The position numbers and the translations under genes are program-made. Of a stretch of 64,000 nt of DNA, positions 18,838-28,104 are shown piece by piece. Origin of the DNA: CAXBDP01 sp041689935 (lineage in GTDB: Bacteria; Bacteroidota; Bacteroidia; Cytophagales; Cyclobacteriaceae); NCBI GenBank assembly GCA_041689935.1, contig JBDNFI010000001.1:1-64000 (forward strand), read 5' to 3'. Below the pieces are notes generated by a model that worked only from the letters and a program-made list of their open reading frames with translations, had not been told where the DNA came from and made no database searches. Every line of letters starts with the position of its first letter. Position 1 is the first letter of the stretch.

Positions 18838-20469
18838 TCAATCTTCTCCTAGAAATGGATAACGATAATCTGTTGCAGAAACGAAAGTTTCTTTGATAGT
18901 ACGAGGGCTAACCCAGCGTAGCAAGTTAATCATTGAACCCGCTTTATCATTGGTGCCGGAAGCTCTTGATCCTCCAAATGGTTGCTGCCCTACGACGGCT
19001 CCCGTTGGCTTATCATTGATATAGAAATTCCCAGCTGCATGATTCAGCCTTTTCGTTGCCAACTCAATAGCGTATCTGTCTTGAGAGAAAATGGCTCCAG
19101 TCAAAGCATAAGGACTGGTGGAATCAAGTAATTCTAGTGTTTCTTCAAAATTATCGGCCTGATAAACATAAATGGTTAAAACTGGACCAAAAATTTCCTC
19201 GCACATGGTTACGTACATTGGATCTTTGGTAAGCAGGATGGTTGGTTCAATAAAATAGCCTTTGGATTTATCGTAATTTCCTCCTGCTATTACCTCCACC
19301 ATTGGACTCTTCTTCGCATCATCAATGTAGCGAGCAATTTTATCGAATGATTTCTCATCTATCACTGCATTTATGAAATTAGTGAAATCTTCCGTTCCAC
19401 CCATTTTCATACTTGCCAAATCTTCGACCACGTAGTCTTTTACTTCATCCCAAAGATTGGACGGGATATACGCTCTTGAGGCAGCAGAACATTTTTGTCC
19501 TTGATATTCAAATGCGCCTCTGGAAATGGCTGTTGCAACTGCTTTGGCATTGGAAGACTTGTGTACCATGATAAAGTCCTTACCGCCTGTCTCACCTACT
19601 ATACGAGGGTAGGTTTTGTACGTCTGTATGTTGTTACCGATCGTTTTCCAGATCGTTTGGAATACACCAGTACTTCCAGTAAAGTGAATCCCTGCAAAGT
19701 CGGGATGACTTAATACAATATCACCTGTAGTTGGGCCACTCACATAGATCAAGTTGATCACGCCGTCTGGTACGCCTGCCTCACGAAAAATTTCCATAAG
19801 CACATTGGCTGCATAAATTTGCGTGTGAGCGGGCTTCCAAACAACCACATTGCCCATCATTGCGCATGAAGTAGGTAGATTACCTGCAATGGCGGTGAAA
19901 TTGAATGGCGTCAACGCAAAAATAAATCCTTCCAATCCTCTTTGCTCTACGCGATTCCATACGCCAGGCGATGAAATTGGCTGCTGAGAATAGATCTCAG
20001 TCATGTATTGGACATTGAATCGTAAAAAGTCGATGAATTCACAAGCAGAGTCGATTTCGGCTTGGTAGGCACTTTTAGATTGGCCTAGCATAGTGGCCGC
20101 ATTTAATTTGTCTCGATACGGCCCGGCGATTAATTCTGCCGCTTTTATAAAAATACTCGCTCTGTGCTCCCAGCCCATAGCCGCCCATGCCTCACGAGCA
20201 CCCAGTGCAGCATCTATCGCCTGAGTAACATGCCCTGCGTCTCCCTCGCTAAAGGTGCCCAAAATATGTTGATGATCGTGTGGCGGCCTAATATTCACTT
20301 TTTTATCTGTAAACACTTCTTGCCCACCAATGAACATGGGTATATCTATTTTTTTGCTACGAGCTTCCTTAAGTGCAGCTTGAAGCGATGCTCTTTCTGG
20401 ACTTCCAGGAGCATAGCTTTTGATTGGTTCGTTATAAGGTTTGGGTACGTTGAAAAAGCCTGTTGACAT
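18838..20469 (-). CDS. pruA: 1-pyrroline-5-carboxylate dehydrogenase
   Basis: The 543-residue P5C dehydrogenase (ALDH4 type) converts glutamate semialdehyde to glutamate in proline catabolism. The catalytic Cys is in YQGQKCSAASRAY, the general-base Glu in GETGGKDF, and the NAD-loop motif is FTGSTGVFQ. The N-terminus MSTGFFNVPKPYNEPIKSY and the length fit stand-alone PruA rather than PutA. No proline dehydrogenase gene is adjacent. Confidence 0.95.
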   Translation of the reverse strand: MSTGFFNVPKPYNEPIKSYAPGSPERASLQAALKEARSKKIDIPMFIGGQEVFTDKKVNIRPPHDHQHILGTFSEGDAGHVTQAIDAALGAREAWAAMGWEHRASIFIKAAELIAGPYRDKLNAATMLGQSKSAYQAEIDSACEFIDFLRFNVQYMTEIYSQQPISSPGVWNRVEQRGLEGFIFALTPFNFTAIAGNLPTSCAMMGNVVVWKPAHTQIYAANVLMEIFREAGVPDGVINLIYVSGPTTGDIVLSHPDFAGIHFTGSTGVFQTIWKTIGNNIQTYKTYPRIVGETGGKDFIMVHKSSNAKAVATAISRGAFEYQGQKCSAASRAYIPSNLWDEVKDYVVEDLASMKMGGTEDFTNFINAVIDEKSFDKIARYIDDAKKSPMVEVIAGGNYDKSKGYFIEPTILLTKDPMYVTMCEEIFGPVLTIYVYQADNFEETLELLDSTSPYALTGAIFSQDRYAIELATKRLNHAAGNFYINDKPTGAVVGQQPFGGSRASGTNDKAGSMINLLRWVSPRTIKETFVSATDYRYPFLGED

Positions 20470-20564
20470 ATCTTATTGAGGTTTGATTGAAAACAAATTA
20501 TACCACAAAGATAAGCATCTCTGTAGAGAATGTTAGAAGGAATTCGAAGGAAGGTAAAGATGTA

Positions 20565-21257
20565 TTAGAGAATTGACTTAAGCTCAGATAAATGGCCTAT
20601 TTCGAAGGTTAACTCCTCCTGATGTGCTACCCGTTGTGGATTGTAATAGACTTGTCCTATTCCAGCACGCTTGGCACCAATAATGTCTGTTTGAAAATTG
20701 TCTCCAATCATCAGGCTGTTTTGAATTCTGGCCTTTGAAACCTGCAAGGCAAACTCAAATATCTCTTTCCCGGGTTTTTTACCTCCCGCTCTTTCGGAGG
20801 TTATTACTTCATCAAAATATTTTCTAAGCCCGGATTTCTCCAATTTCACGTGCTGCACATCTTCAAAGCCATTGGTGATAATATGCAAAGAAAACTGTTC
20901 CGTCAAGTGGTCTAACAAGTCAAATGCACCATCTATTACATAAGGCTTTTGCGGACAAGTATTCACATACTCAGAAGTAAAATTTACAGGAATCAACCTT
21001 ATATCAGCACCTAATTCTTCAAAAATCCGAACGAACCGTTTTGTCCTCAGATACTCGCTGTCAATTTTGCCAATATTATAATCAGCCCAAAGTTGGTAGT
21101 TTACTTCAAAAAATTTCTCTTGTAACGCTTCCACATCAAAAGCCACTTTTTCTTGAAGCTGATATGCCTCATAAAGCTCCTTTATGGTCTCTCTTGCGCC
21201 CTTATCGTAATCCCAAAGAGTGTGATCTAAATCGAAAAATAGAAATTGATAGTTCAT
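20565..21257 (-). CDS. HAD hydrolase, YjjG-type nucleotidase
   Basis: The product of about 230 residues has HAD motif I FFDLDHTLWDYDKG at its N-terminus, motif II in LHIITNG, motif III Lys near RAGGKKPG and motif IV in MIGDNFQTDIIGAK. The helical cap and the HTLWDYD start are typical of YjjG house-cleaning pyrimidine nucleotidases. I chose the ATG at 21257 because the motif starts at once. An upstream ATG at 21335 would add 26 unrelated residues. It may be cotranscribed with the ArsR regulator just upstream. Confidence 0.85.
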   Translation of the reverse strand: MNYQFLFFDLDHTLWDYDKGARETIKELYEAYQLQEKVAFDVEALQEKFFEVNYQLWADYNIGKIDSEYLRTKRFVRIFEELGADIRLIPVNFTSEYVNTCPQKPYVIDGAFDLLDHLTEQFSLHIITNGFEDVQHVKLEKSGLRKYFDEVITSERAGGKKPGKEIFEFALQVSKARIQNSLMIGDNFQTDIIGAKRAGIGQVYYNPQRVAHQEELTFEIGHLSELKSIL

Positions 21258-21338
21258 GTGAAGAATGTATTTGTAGAAAAAATTGCCCGAGATCTTATTG
21301 CTATTAATAAAGCAATGGCCATTTATATTGTTCAATAA

Positions 21339-21725
21339 TTAATCACCTTGCCATTTGCGCGTTTCAATTTTGTTGACGGCAAGTTCTCTGTTGGAATATA
21401 AAACTTTGAAGATTTGTTGGTCTTGGATTAGCTGTGGGTCTTTTTGGATAAAAACGAAAATTTGTCTTAAAATTTCGGATACCTCTTCTTTTATATAATA
21501 AAAAATCCACTTATCCACTCTTTTGCTATTCACCATGCCGGCGTGCTTTAGGAAGGTCAAATGGCGGGAGGTTTTAGTTTGAGTGAAGCCTAGCACCAAT
21601 TCCAAATCGCTAATGCACATTTCCTTATTATTTTCTAACAAATTGATGATACGAACTCTCGACTCTTCCGAAAGTGCTTTGAAAATTTGGATACTGTATG
21701 ATAGACTTATATTCTTTAGCAGCAT
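21339..21725 (-). CDS. ArsR-family winged-helix transcriptional regulator
   Basis: The 128-residue protein has the ArsR layout: FKALSEESRVRIINLLE, then the helix-turn-helix CISDLELVLGFTQTKTSRHLTFLKHAGMV, then a beta wing (RVDKWIFYYIK). No Cys-rich metal site such as CxCxxC is visible (one Cys only), so the signal is not obviously a metal. It lies directly upstream of the HAD phosphatase and divergent from a cell-surface protein gene. Either could be its target. Confidence 0.85.
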   Translation of the reverse strand: MLLKNISLSYSIQIFKALSEESRVRIINLLENNKEMCISDLELVLGFTQTKTSRHLTFLKHAGMVNSKRVDKWIFYYIKEEVSEILRQIFVFIQKDPQLIQDQQIFKVLYSNRELAVNKIETRKWQGD

Positions 21726-21791
21726 GGGTATTTAAGATTTTTGTTTTAGGGTTCACTAACCTTTATCTTCGAACATCGTAATTTATACAAT

Positions 21792-22439
21792 ATGAACCGT
21801 AGATTCTACTTAATATTTTGTGCATTTGCTATTAACGTGCTTTTCTTAGCACCTCAGCAGGCATTTGCTCAAGATCCGCCCAAAAAAGATCCGCCTAAGG
21901 TCATTCAATTTTCAGGTGTGATTCTTAATGAAGACACCACCACCTACCTGCCAAGAGTAAATATTTATATCCCTGCTAGAGGCTTAATGACAAATTCTGA
22001 CGATTTTGGCTTTTTCACTATGCCTGTTATTTCCGGAGATAGTATTGTCTTTAATATGGTTGGATTTCAAAGACAATATTTGAAGATTCCCAAAATGGAC
22101 ACAGATAGTTACACGGTAGTGATTGAGATGCAGCAGGATACCATTGAGTTAGATAACGTGAATGTAATGCTATTCCCAAGCGAGAGAGATTTTAAAGAAC
22201 AAATTCTTGCCATGAGAGTGCCTACAGAACTTACGGATAATTTATTCACAAAAAGTATAGATCCAGAGGTGTATGACCAATATGTGCAAAACGCAACGAT
22301 GTCACCGCAGATGAATTACCGATATTTTCTAGATCAGCAAAGACAAATGGCTCAAGATAGAGTGGGCCCAAGATCTTTCTCCTTCCTAAATCCATTTGCT
22401 TGGGCCGAATTTATTCGTTCCCTCAAAAAGAAAGATTAA
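21792..22439 (+). CDS. Exported carboxypeptidase-regulatory-like domain protein
   Basis: The 215-residue protein has a signal peptide ending near QAFAQ (about residue 27). A CarboxypepD_reg-like beta-sandwich follows: FSGVILNEDTTTYLPRVNIYI through SIVFNMVGFQRQYLKI. The C-terminal 80 residues are helical and unassigned. Free-standing domains of this kind are common in Bacteroidota envelopes and often sit with TonB systems. No function can be given. Confidence 0.75.
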   Translation: MNRRFYLIFCAFAINVLFLAPQQAFAQDPPKKDPPKVIQFSGVILNEDTTTYLPRVNIYIPARGLMTNSDDFGFFTMPVISGDSIVFNMVGFQRQYLKIPKMDTDSYTVVIEMQQDTIELDNVNVMLFPSERDFKEQILAMRVPTELTDNLFTKSIDPEVYDQYVQNATMSPQMNYRYFLDQQRQMAQDRVGPRSFSFLNPFAWAEFIRSLKKKD

Positions 22440-22470
22440 AAAAGGCTGCCCGATTGGAGCAGCCTTTTAT
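22440..22470. terminator. Bidirectional terminator before htpG
   Basis: AAAGGCTGC and GCAGCCTTT form a stem around CCGATTGGA. It lies between two converging genes. Confidence 0.85.
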
Positions 22471-22490
22471 GTATGATTCATCAAACTTAT

Positions 22491-24380
22491 TTACTTTCCA
22501 AGCAATTCTACGCTTCTGAGCAAGAACTCTGTAAGTCGCTTGCCCTTGAGCATATCCTGACCCAATAGAGCAATATCATACGCTTGTGTGGCCATTTGTC
22601 CTTTCAGCTTTGCATTCTTTTCTTTAATTATCTTAGCCATTATTGGATGATTGGCATTGAGTGTGACCTGTTGCGTTTCCGGCATTGCACCAAACATATT
22701 CATTCCGCCGCCTGTCTTGGCCATGTCCTTCATTCTACGCATAAATTCATTTTGTGTAATCACCACAGGCAATTCATCCGTCGCTAATGCTTCTACAGTC
22801 AATTGAGCACTTTCATTGGCAATGGCCTTTGTAAAGACCCCTTTCAAGCTCTCCTGCTCTTTCTCATTCAGTAAGCTCTCTCTCTTTTCTTCCTTTTCGA
22901 TTAGCTTATCTATTACGTCTGCATCCACGCGCTTCAAGCTTGTTTTCTCTATTTTCTGCTCCAAGTGGTTCACAAAGTGGCTATCGAGAATCCCTTCAAG
23001 GATCACAACGTCATAGCCCATTTTGTCAGCACTTCTGATGTAGCCATCTTGCTTTCCCTCATCACTCGCATAGAGCCAGATATTTTGTCCAGTTTTATCC
23101 GTTTGGTTTACCTTGGTTTTCTCGCTGTATTCTTCAAGGGTAAAGTATTTTCCTTCAGTATTTTTCAGCAAAGTAAATTTCTGAGCTTTCTCAGCAAATT
23201 TTTCCTCAGAGATCATCCCGTATTTTACGAAAAGTCCAATGTGATCCCACTTAGTTTCGAAAGATGCCCTATCCTTTTTGAAAAGTTCTTCCAGCTTATC
23301 CGCTACCTTTTTGGTGATGTAGCTATTAATTTTCTTCACGTTGCTATCCGACTGCAAGTAGCTGCGCGACACGTTCAATGGAATGTCTGGCGAGTCAATT
23401 ACGCCATGAAGCAGCATCAAAAACTCTGGAACCACGTCTTTCACTTCATCCGTAATAAATACTTGACGGCTATAAAGCTGGATTTTATTACGCTGCAATT
23501 CCAAATCGCCTTTCACTTTCGGAAAATACAATACGCCCGTCAAATTGAAAGGGTAATCCACATTGAGGTGAATCCAGAAAAGTGGATCCTCGCTAAAAGG
23601 ATATAGCTCTTTGTAAAACTCCAAATAATCTTCGTCCTTCAAATCCCCAGGAGCCTTGGTCCAGATAGGACTCGTATTATTTATAATTCGAGGCTTTTTT
23701 ACGGTTTTGAATTTGTCCTTGCCTTCTTCATCTTTCCCATCGGGTAAGCGCTCATCCTCTGTACCAAAGAGTATATCTACTGGCATGAATTTGCAATACT
23801 TATCGAGTATGCCTTTCAACCTAAATTCCTCCAAAAACTCTTCTGAGTCTTTATTCACATGAAGGATAATTTCAGTGCCGCGATCTGTTTTTTCTGCTTC
23901 TGTCAACTCAAATTCCGTATTACCATCGCAAGTCCATCTGGCTGCCTCGCTGCCTTCTTGGTACGACTTGGAGATAATCTCTACTTGGTCTGCCACCATA
24001 AATGCGGAATAAAAACCTAAGCCAAATTTGCCAATAATCTGCTTTGCATCTTCGGCATCTTTGAATTTTTCTACAAACTCCGTGGCACCAGAAAAGGCAA
24101 TTTGATTGATATATTTTTTGATTTCTTCAGCCGTCATTCCTAGACCTTTATCTTTCACGGTAATGGTCTTTTTGTCTTTATCAAAAGACACTTCTATACT
24201 AAGATCCCCTAGATCGGTAGTATTTTCGCCCAAAGAAGTAAGGCGCTTAATTTTTTTAGTGGCATCCACCGCATTGGCGATCAATTCTCTCAAAAATATC
24301 TCATGGTCTGAATAGAGAAATTTCTTAATTATTGGAAAAATGTTTTCTGTATGGATGGAAATAGTCCCTTTTTCTTGCAT
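22491..24380 (-). CDS. htpG: Molecular chaperone HtpG (Hsp90)
   Basis: The full-length 629-residue Hsp90 has an N-terminal GHKL ATPase domain with LRELIANAVDATKK, DKGLGMTAEEI and GKFGLGFYSAFMVAD. The middle domain carries the conserved LNVSRSYLQSD. A C-terminal dimerisation domain is present, without the eukaryotic MEEVD tail. It acts in ATP-dependent folding of cytosolic clients under stress. The gene is monocistronic. No heat-shock operator was recognised. Confidence 0.97.
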   Translation of the reverse strand: MQEKGTISIHTENIFPIIKKFLYSDHEIFLRELIANAVDATKKIKRLTSLGENTTDLGDLSIEVSFDKDKKTITVKDKGLGMTAEEIKKYINQIAFSGATEFVEKFKDAEDAKQIIGKFGLGFYSAFMVADQVEIISKSYQEGSEAARWTCDGNTEFELTEAEKTDRGTEIILHVNKDSEEFLEEFRLKGILDKYCKFMPVDILFGTEDERLPDGKDEEGKDKFKTVKKPRIINNTSPIWTKAPGDLKDEDYLEFYKELYPFSEDPLFWIHLNVDYPFNLTGVLYFPKVKGDLELQRNKIQLYSRQVFITDEVKDVVPEFLMLLHGVIDSPDIPLNVSRSYLQSDSNVKKINSYITKKVADKLEELFKKDRASFETKWDHIGLFVKYGMISEEKFAEKAQKFTLLKNTEGKYFTLEEYSEKTKVNQTDKTGQNIWLYASDEGKQDGYIRSADKMGYDVVILEGILDSHFVNHLEQKIEKTSLKRVDADVIDKLIEKEEKRESLLNEKEQESLKGVFTKAIANESAQLTVEALATDELPVVITQNEFMRRMKDMAKTGGGMNMFGAMPETQQVTLNANHPIMAKIIKEKNAKLKGQMATQAYDIALLGQDMLKGKRLTEFLLRSVELLGK

Positions 24381-24467
24381 AATGTATTCTTTTGTTGATT
24401 AGACGATAATCGTCAATTCCAATTCCTGTACCACAAGCATAATATGTGACAGGATGGCAGAATCAAA

Positions 24468-25229
24468 CTATGCTAAATCGGCGGGAGGGTTTTCACCTTT
24501 TTCCTCGAAATAGGAATCGGGATATTCTACAGAGCTTATTTCCAAATTGAGACCTGCAAGTTTAAGAAAAACGCGAGTGAGCACTTCCACATCTCGAATA
24601 CAATAGCGGGTAATCCTGGGCAAATTGTCCTCTACATGATACACGTGGGAAACCATGCTTCCGTCTATATCGCTTTTACTCGTTTCCACATCAAAAATCG
24701 TTGCCATCAAATCCAAGGAAGTGAAATGCTTTCGATCGCCAAATTTCCACATTTCCATGGTATCAATATGTGGATTGGTCCAAGGCTTCGCATTGATAAG
24801 TAAGGAAAGCGAACTTGGCAAGGGAATTCCATGTACGCGCATCCGCCTGCATATATATGGAAAGTCAAATTCGAAGCCATTATGGGCACACAGTCTTGGT
24901 TGATTTTTAGGGAATTGCTCTTCCAAAAGATTAGCAAATTTCAGGAGAAGTTCTTTTTCATCCTTTCCTGATATTTCGCCCAAACGCAATACCAATTGAT
25001 CATCCTTTTCTCTGAGGAAACCCATCCCAATGCATACTATTTGGCCAAATTCGGCATAGATAGCCGCTTTATCCTTATATAGCTCATCTGGTTTTTTGTC
25101 TTCCTGTTTAAAAAAGTTTGCTTTTTTTACCCACTGTTTTTGTAGTCGATCATCGATGTCATTATAGTCGGCGCGAGCACTTACCGTCTCTATATCGATG
25201 AATAGTATTTCTTTAATGTTGGAAATCAT
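24468..25229 (-). CDS. Predicted 3'-5' exonuclease, DnaQ-like (PolB exo2 type)
   Basis: The 253-residue DEDD-type nuclease has ExoI FIDIET near residue 10, ExoII CAHNGFEFDFPYICRR near 115, and ExoIII YCIRDVEVLTRVF near 205. The family resembles the proofreading domain of family-B polymerases but lacks a polymerase. A role in DNA repair or RNA trimming is possible but unknown. The C-terminus contains the octamer (24481). Confidence 0.85.
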   Translation of the reverse strand: MISNIKEILFIDIETVSARADYNDIDDRLQKQWVKKANFFKQEDKKPDELYKDKAAIYAEFGQIVCIGMGFLREKDDQLVLRLGEISGKDEKELLLKFANLLEEQFPKNQPRLCAHNGFEFDFPYICRRMRVHGIPLPSSLSLLINAKPWTNPHIDTMEMWKFGDRKHFTSLDLMATIFDVETSKSDIDGSMVSHVYHVEDNLPRITRYCIRDVEVLTRVFLKLAGLNLEISSVEYPDSYFEEKGENPPADLA

Positions 25230-25252
25230 ACAATTAAGATAAACAATTACTC

Positions 25253-25981
25253 TTAATGCTCAAAAAATACTTCGGACTTTGGCACTCGCCAGCGTTCGCC
25301 ATATACCCCTTCTGGCAATCGCCTACCAATGGCAATGACCATATTGACCTCAGCGGACCTAGGCAAACCCAAGGCTTTTTTGATGCGGGAGGAATCCATT
25401 CCTTCCATTGGGCAGGAATCGTAGCCATTGGCACTTAGGCTATTCATAAAATTCATGGCCGCCAAAGCAGTACTTTTATGCGCCGTGATTCGGACATCTG
25501 CATAGCCGACCTCCCGCACTATCGGCCTGAAAATACCAATGCAAAATGAAGTAATTTTTCGTAGCAAGCCTGCTACATTGAGGATGTCATTTGTATAGAA
25601 AATCGGTATTAACTTTTTGTAATACTTAGCCACCATCACCTTTTGCTTTTCTGGAATATCCTCCTGCGCTAGGATAGCCCTTAGCAAAGCATCCCTTCTA
25701 CTTTTCCAAAGATCTTTTCGCACTACAATTACCATTAGCTCCGAGGCCGTTTTAGCCGCATTTTGTCCCATGCAATAGGGCACCAACTGACTTCTCATCT
25801 TCGCTGATTTCACACGATGAAATTCCCAAAGCTGTAAATTACTGCTATTGGGTGCGAGCGTGGCGCAACGAACCGACCTCTCAATTACCTCATCAGGAAT
25901 TTGTACATCAGGGTCATATTTACGAACAGAGCGCCTATTTTCGATTATTTTATCAAATACGTCGACTTCCTTTGTAACCAT
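25253..25981 (-). CDS. Nitroreductase-family FMN oxidoreductase
   Basis: The 242-residue protein has the nitroreductase N-terminus IIENRRSVRKYDPD, an FMN-contact region LAPNSSNLQLWEF, and a C-terminal AIGRRLPEG. Members reduce nitro, quinone or enone substrates with NAD(P)H. The substrate is unknown. The gene ends 23 bp from the downstream exonuclease, so the two may share a transcript. Confidence 0.85.
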   Translation of the reverse strand: MVTKEVDVFDKIIENRRSVRKYDPDVQIPDEVIERSVRCATLAPNSSNLQLWEFHRVKSAKMRSQLVPYCMGQNAAKTASELMVIVVRKDLWKSRRDALLRAILAQEDIPEKQKVMVAKYYKKLIPIFYTNDILNVAGLLRKITSFCIGIFRPIVREVGYADVRITAHKSTALAAMNFMNSLSANGYDSCPMEGMDSSRIKKALGLPRSAEVNMVIAIGRRLPEGVYGERWRVPKSEVFFEH

Positions 25982-26031
25982 AATTAAGAAACTTTGAAAT
26001 GAATAGGCCGAAAGTATGTAATTTTCCGGCC

Positions 26032-26928
26032 ATGTACAGGTTTCTCACCCTAATATCGAAACTTCCCTTATCCATTCTCTACGGAGTTTCTGATTTTATG
26101 TATCTAATTATATACTACATCATCAGATACAGAAGAAACGTGGTAAAAGAAAATTTAGCTCTCTGTTTCCCAGAAAAAAGTGCTACTGAGAGATTAAAAA
26201 TAACGAGGCAGTTTTACCGGAATCTTTGTGATTTGGCCATAGAGACTATAAAAGCCCACAACCTTTCGCCTGATGCCCTCCAAAAGAGAGTGCAAATAAA
26301 AGGCTTGGATAAAATAAAGGAATTTCATGAACAAGGCAGTCCGGTGTTTATTTTTACCGGACATACAGGAAATTGGGAATGGATGCTATTGGCTTATACG
26401 AAAGAACTGAATTACCCTATTGACCCTGTATACAAACCACTAAAAAATTCGGGAGTGGACAAATTCATAATGGAAGTAAGATCTCGATTCGGCAGCACTC
26501 CCATTGCAAAAGATAACACTGTGCGAGAACTCGTGAAAAGAAGAAAACTAGAGCGAGATGTAGCGATGGTTTCGGACCAACTCCCAATACAAGCCACTGA
26601 AAAGTATTGGGCAAAATTTTTGGGAAGAGATACGGCTTTTTACCTTGGGCCGGAACAATTGGCCAAATTTACTAAATGGCCTATATTTATGAATAGCATG
26701 CATCGGGTCAAGAGAGGCTACTACGTAGCAGAATATCAGCAAATTACCATAAATACAGATGATAAAAGTAATTTTCCAATCCTCGATGGCTACATTCATT
26801 TGTTAGAAAAAACGACGCGAAAAAATCCTTCCGATTGGCTATGGTCACATCGTAGATGGAAATATACAAAACCTGCACGATCAACAGATAAGGATCATTT
26901 TCAAGAAGAAGAAAAGCATAGCGATTAG
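26032..26928 (+). CDS. Lipid A biosynthesis-type acyltransferase (LpxL/HtrB family)
   Basis: The product of about 298 residues has an N-terminal membrane segment (FLTLISKLPLSILYGVSDF) and the acyltransferase motif FTGHTGNWEWM (His and Glu of HX4E). A second block is DQLPIQATEKYWAKFLGR. The family adds a secondary acyl chain to lipid A or related aminolipids at the inner membrane. I prefer the ATG at 26032, which puts the membrane segment at the N-terminus. An ATG at 25999 would add 11 residues. The C-terminus is basic and hydrophilic. Confidence 0.87.
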   Translation: MYRFLTLISKLPLSILYGVSDFMYLIIYYIIRYRRNVVKENLALCFPEKSATERLKITRQFYRNLCDLAIETIKAHNLSPDALQKRVQIKGLDKIKEFHEQGSPVFIFTGHTGNWEWMLLAYTKELNYPIDPVYKPLKNSGVDKFIMEVRSRFGSTPIAKDNTVRELVKRRKLERDVAMVSDQLPIQATEKYWAKFLGRDTAFYLGPEQLAKFTKWPIFMNSMHRVKRGYYVAEYQQITINTDDKSNFPILDGYIHLLEKTTRKNPSDWLWSHRRWKYTKPARSTDKDHFQEEEKHSD

Positions 26929-26988
26929 CCTATTGCCATTGAATAATCATTAAATTTGTAAGAGGCTTATCAAGATTAACCCACCACT

Positions 26989-27549
26989 ATGAAAATAATT
27001 AGCATCACTTACTCGGCCATTTTAGTATTGATAATAGCCGCCTGTGCGAGCGGAGGACTGAGTGAAGAGGAATTAGCGACCTTGAATGAGGCCAAAACAA
27101 TCCATAATGAAGCTTATGCCATACAAGGGCAAGCAGATGCAATAATGGCTCAAATGGCAGAGCATAAAAATTTCATGCTCGTAATGCTCTCAAATAATAG
27201 TGAAAGCCAAGCCGATGAAATTGCTCCAGAAGAAGTGGACAAAATAAAAGGACTATTGCTTGAAATCGAAATGCTGGAAGAAGAACTCACCAACTGGAAA
27301 GCGGAATTTATAGAAGTAGAAATCCCGGGTGGAGAAGAGCATACCGAAAATCATGATGGCCATGAGCATGAAGGTGATGACCATGACCACAGCAGCGATG
27401 GCCCTAAGGTGGAAATACTTCCCAATCAAATGCTGGAATTACAAAAAGAGCAAAGAAGTATTATCCAAACCATACAAGCTAACGCAGAGGAATTACTTAC
27501 TCGATGCCTGCAATACGTGAGTAATGCTGCTGACGATATAGAAAAATAA
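26989..27549 (+). CDS. His-rich coiled-coil lipoprotein
   Basis: The 186-residue lipoprotein has lipobox IAAC (Cys19). Two Glu-rich helical segments flank a short His/Asp-rich stretch near residues 118-136 (NHDGHEHEGDDHDHSSDG), which could bind divalent metals. No known enzyme motif is present. Only 3 bp separate it from the DUF192 gene, so the two are likely cotranscribed. A role in metal handling is only a guess. Confidence 0.75.
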   Translation: MKIISITYSAILVLIIAACASGGLSEEELATLNEAKTIHNEAYAIQGQADAIMAQMAEHKNFMLVMLSNNSESQADEIAPEEVDKIKGLLLEIEMLEEELTNWKAEFIEVEIPGGEEHTENHDGHEHEGDDHDHSSDGPKVEILPNQMLELQKEQRSIIQTIQANAEELLTRCLQYVSNAADDIEK

Positions 27550-27552
27550 ATT

Positions 27553-28104
27553 ATGAGAGAGAAAAAGCCCTATATCCAAAGACCTGCGGCCAAGAAAAAT
27601 ACGGGCAAAAAGACCCTTATTTTTGCTGCACTACTAATCTTCCTAATGATTATTTATTCGGTTTTGAGTTTTTACGACGGTGGCAAGGATGATTCCACGA
27701 GCCTTAAAACAGAGCCTGCTTTTAAAAAGCAAGGCGAGTTGGTATTCAAAAAAGCGGATGGATCGGAAATCCGAAAAATTGATATAGAAGTTGCCAACGA
27801 TGATATCAAAAGAGCGCAGGGCATGATGTATCGCACTACCATGACAGAATCTCAGGGGATGCTTTTTACTTTCGATGAAGAAGCAGAGCAAGGCTTTTGG
27901 ATGAGCAATACTCGCCTTTCATTAGATATAATGTATGCCAATAGTGCTGGTCAAATTGTGAAGATATATCGAAATGCTGTTCCTTACTCAGAAGAAACCT
28001 TGCCCTCGGAAGCTCCTGCCATCTATGTGGTAGAAACACTCGCTGGATTTTGCCAAAAATATGGCATAAGCGAGGGTGATTTTATCGAATTTACGATTGA
28101 TTAG
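27553..28104 (+). CDS. DUF192-family membrane-anchored protein
   Basis: The 183-residue protein has one N-terminal transmembrane segment (about residues 21-43) and a DUF192 domain: AQGMMYRTTMTESQGMLFTF, FWMSNTRLSLDIMYA, and a C-terminal VVETLAGFCQKYGISEGD. DUF192 proteins are small, mostly exported beta proteins of unknown role. It follows the His-rich lipoprotein by 3 bp. Its last 14 bp overlap the 3' end of the convergent glycosyltransferase gene. Confidence 0.85.
   Translation: MREKKPYIQRPAAKKNTGKKTLIFAALLIFLMIIYSVLSFYDGGKDDSTSLKTEPAFKKQGELVFKKADGSEIRKIDIEVANDDIKRAQGMMYRTTMTESQGMLFTFDEEAEQGFWMSNTRLSLDIMYANSAGQIVKIYRNAVPYSEETLPSEAPAIYVVETLAGFCQKYGISEGDFIEFTID

Noticed and set aside
22965..23606. 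213-codon + strand frame
   Set aside because: It is wholly opposite the well-supported htpG gene and has no recognisable domain.
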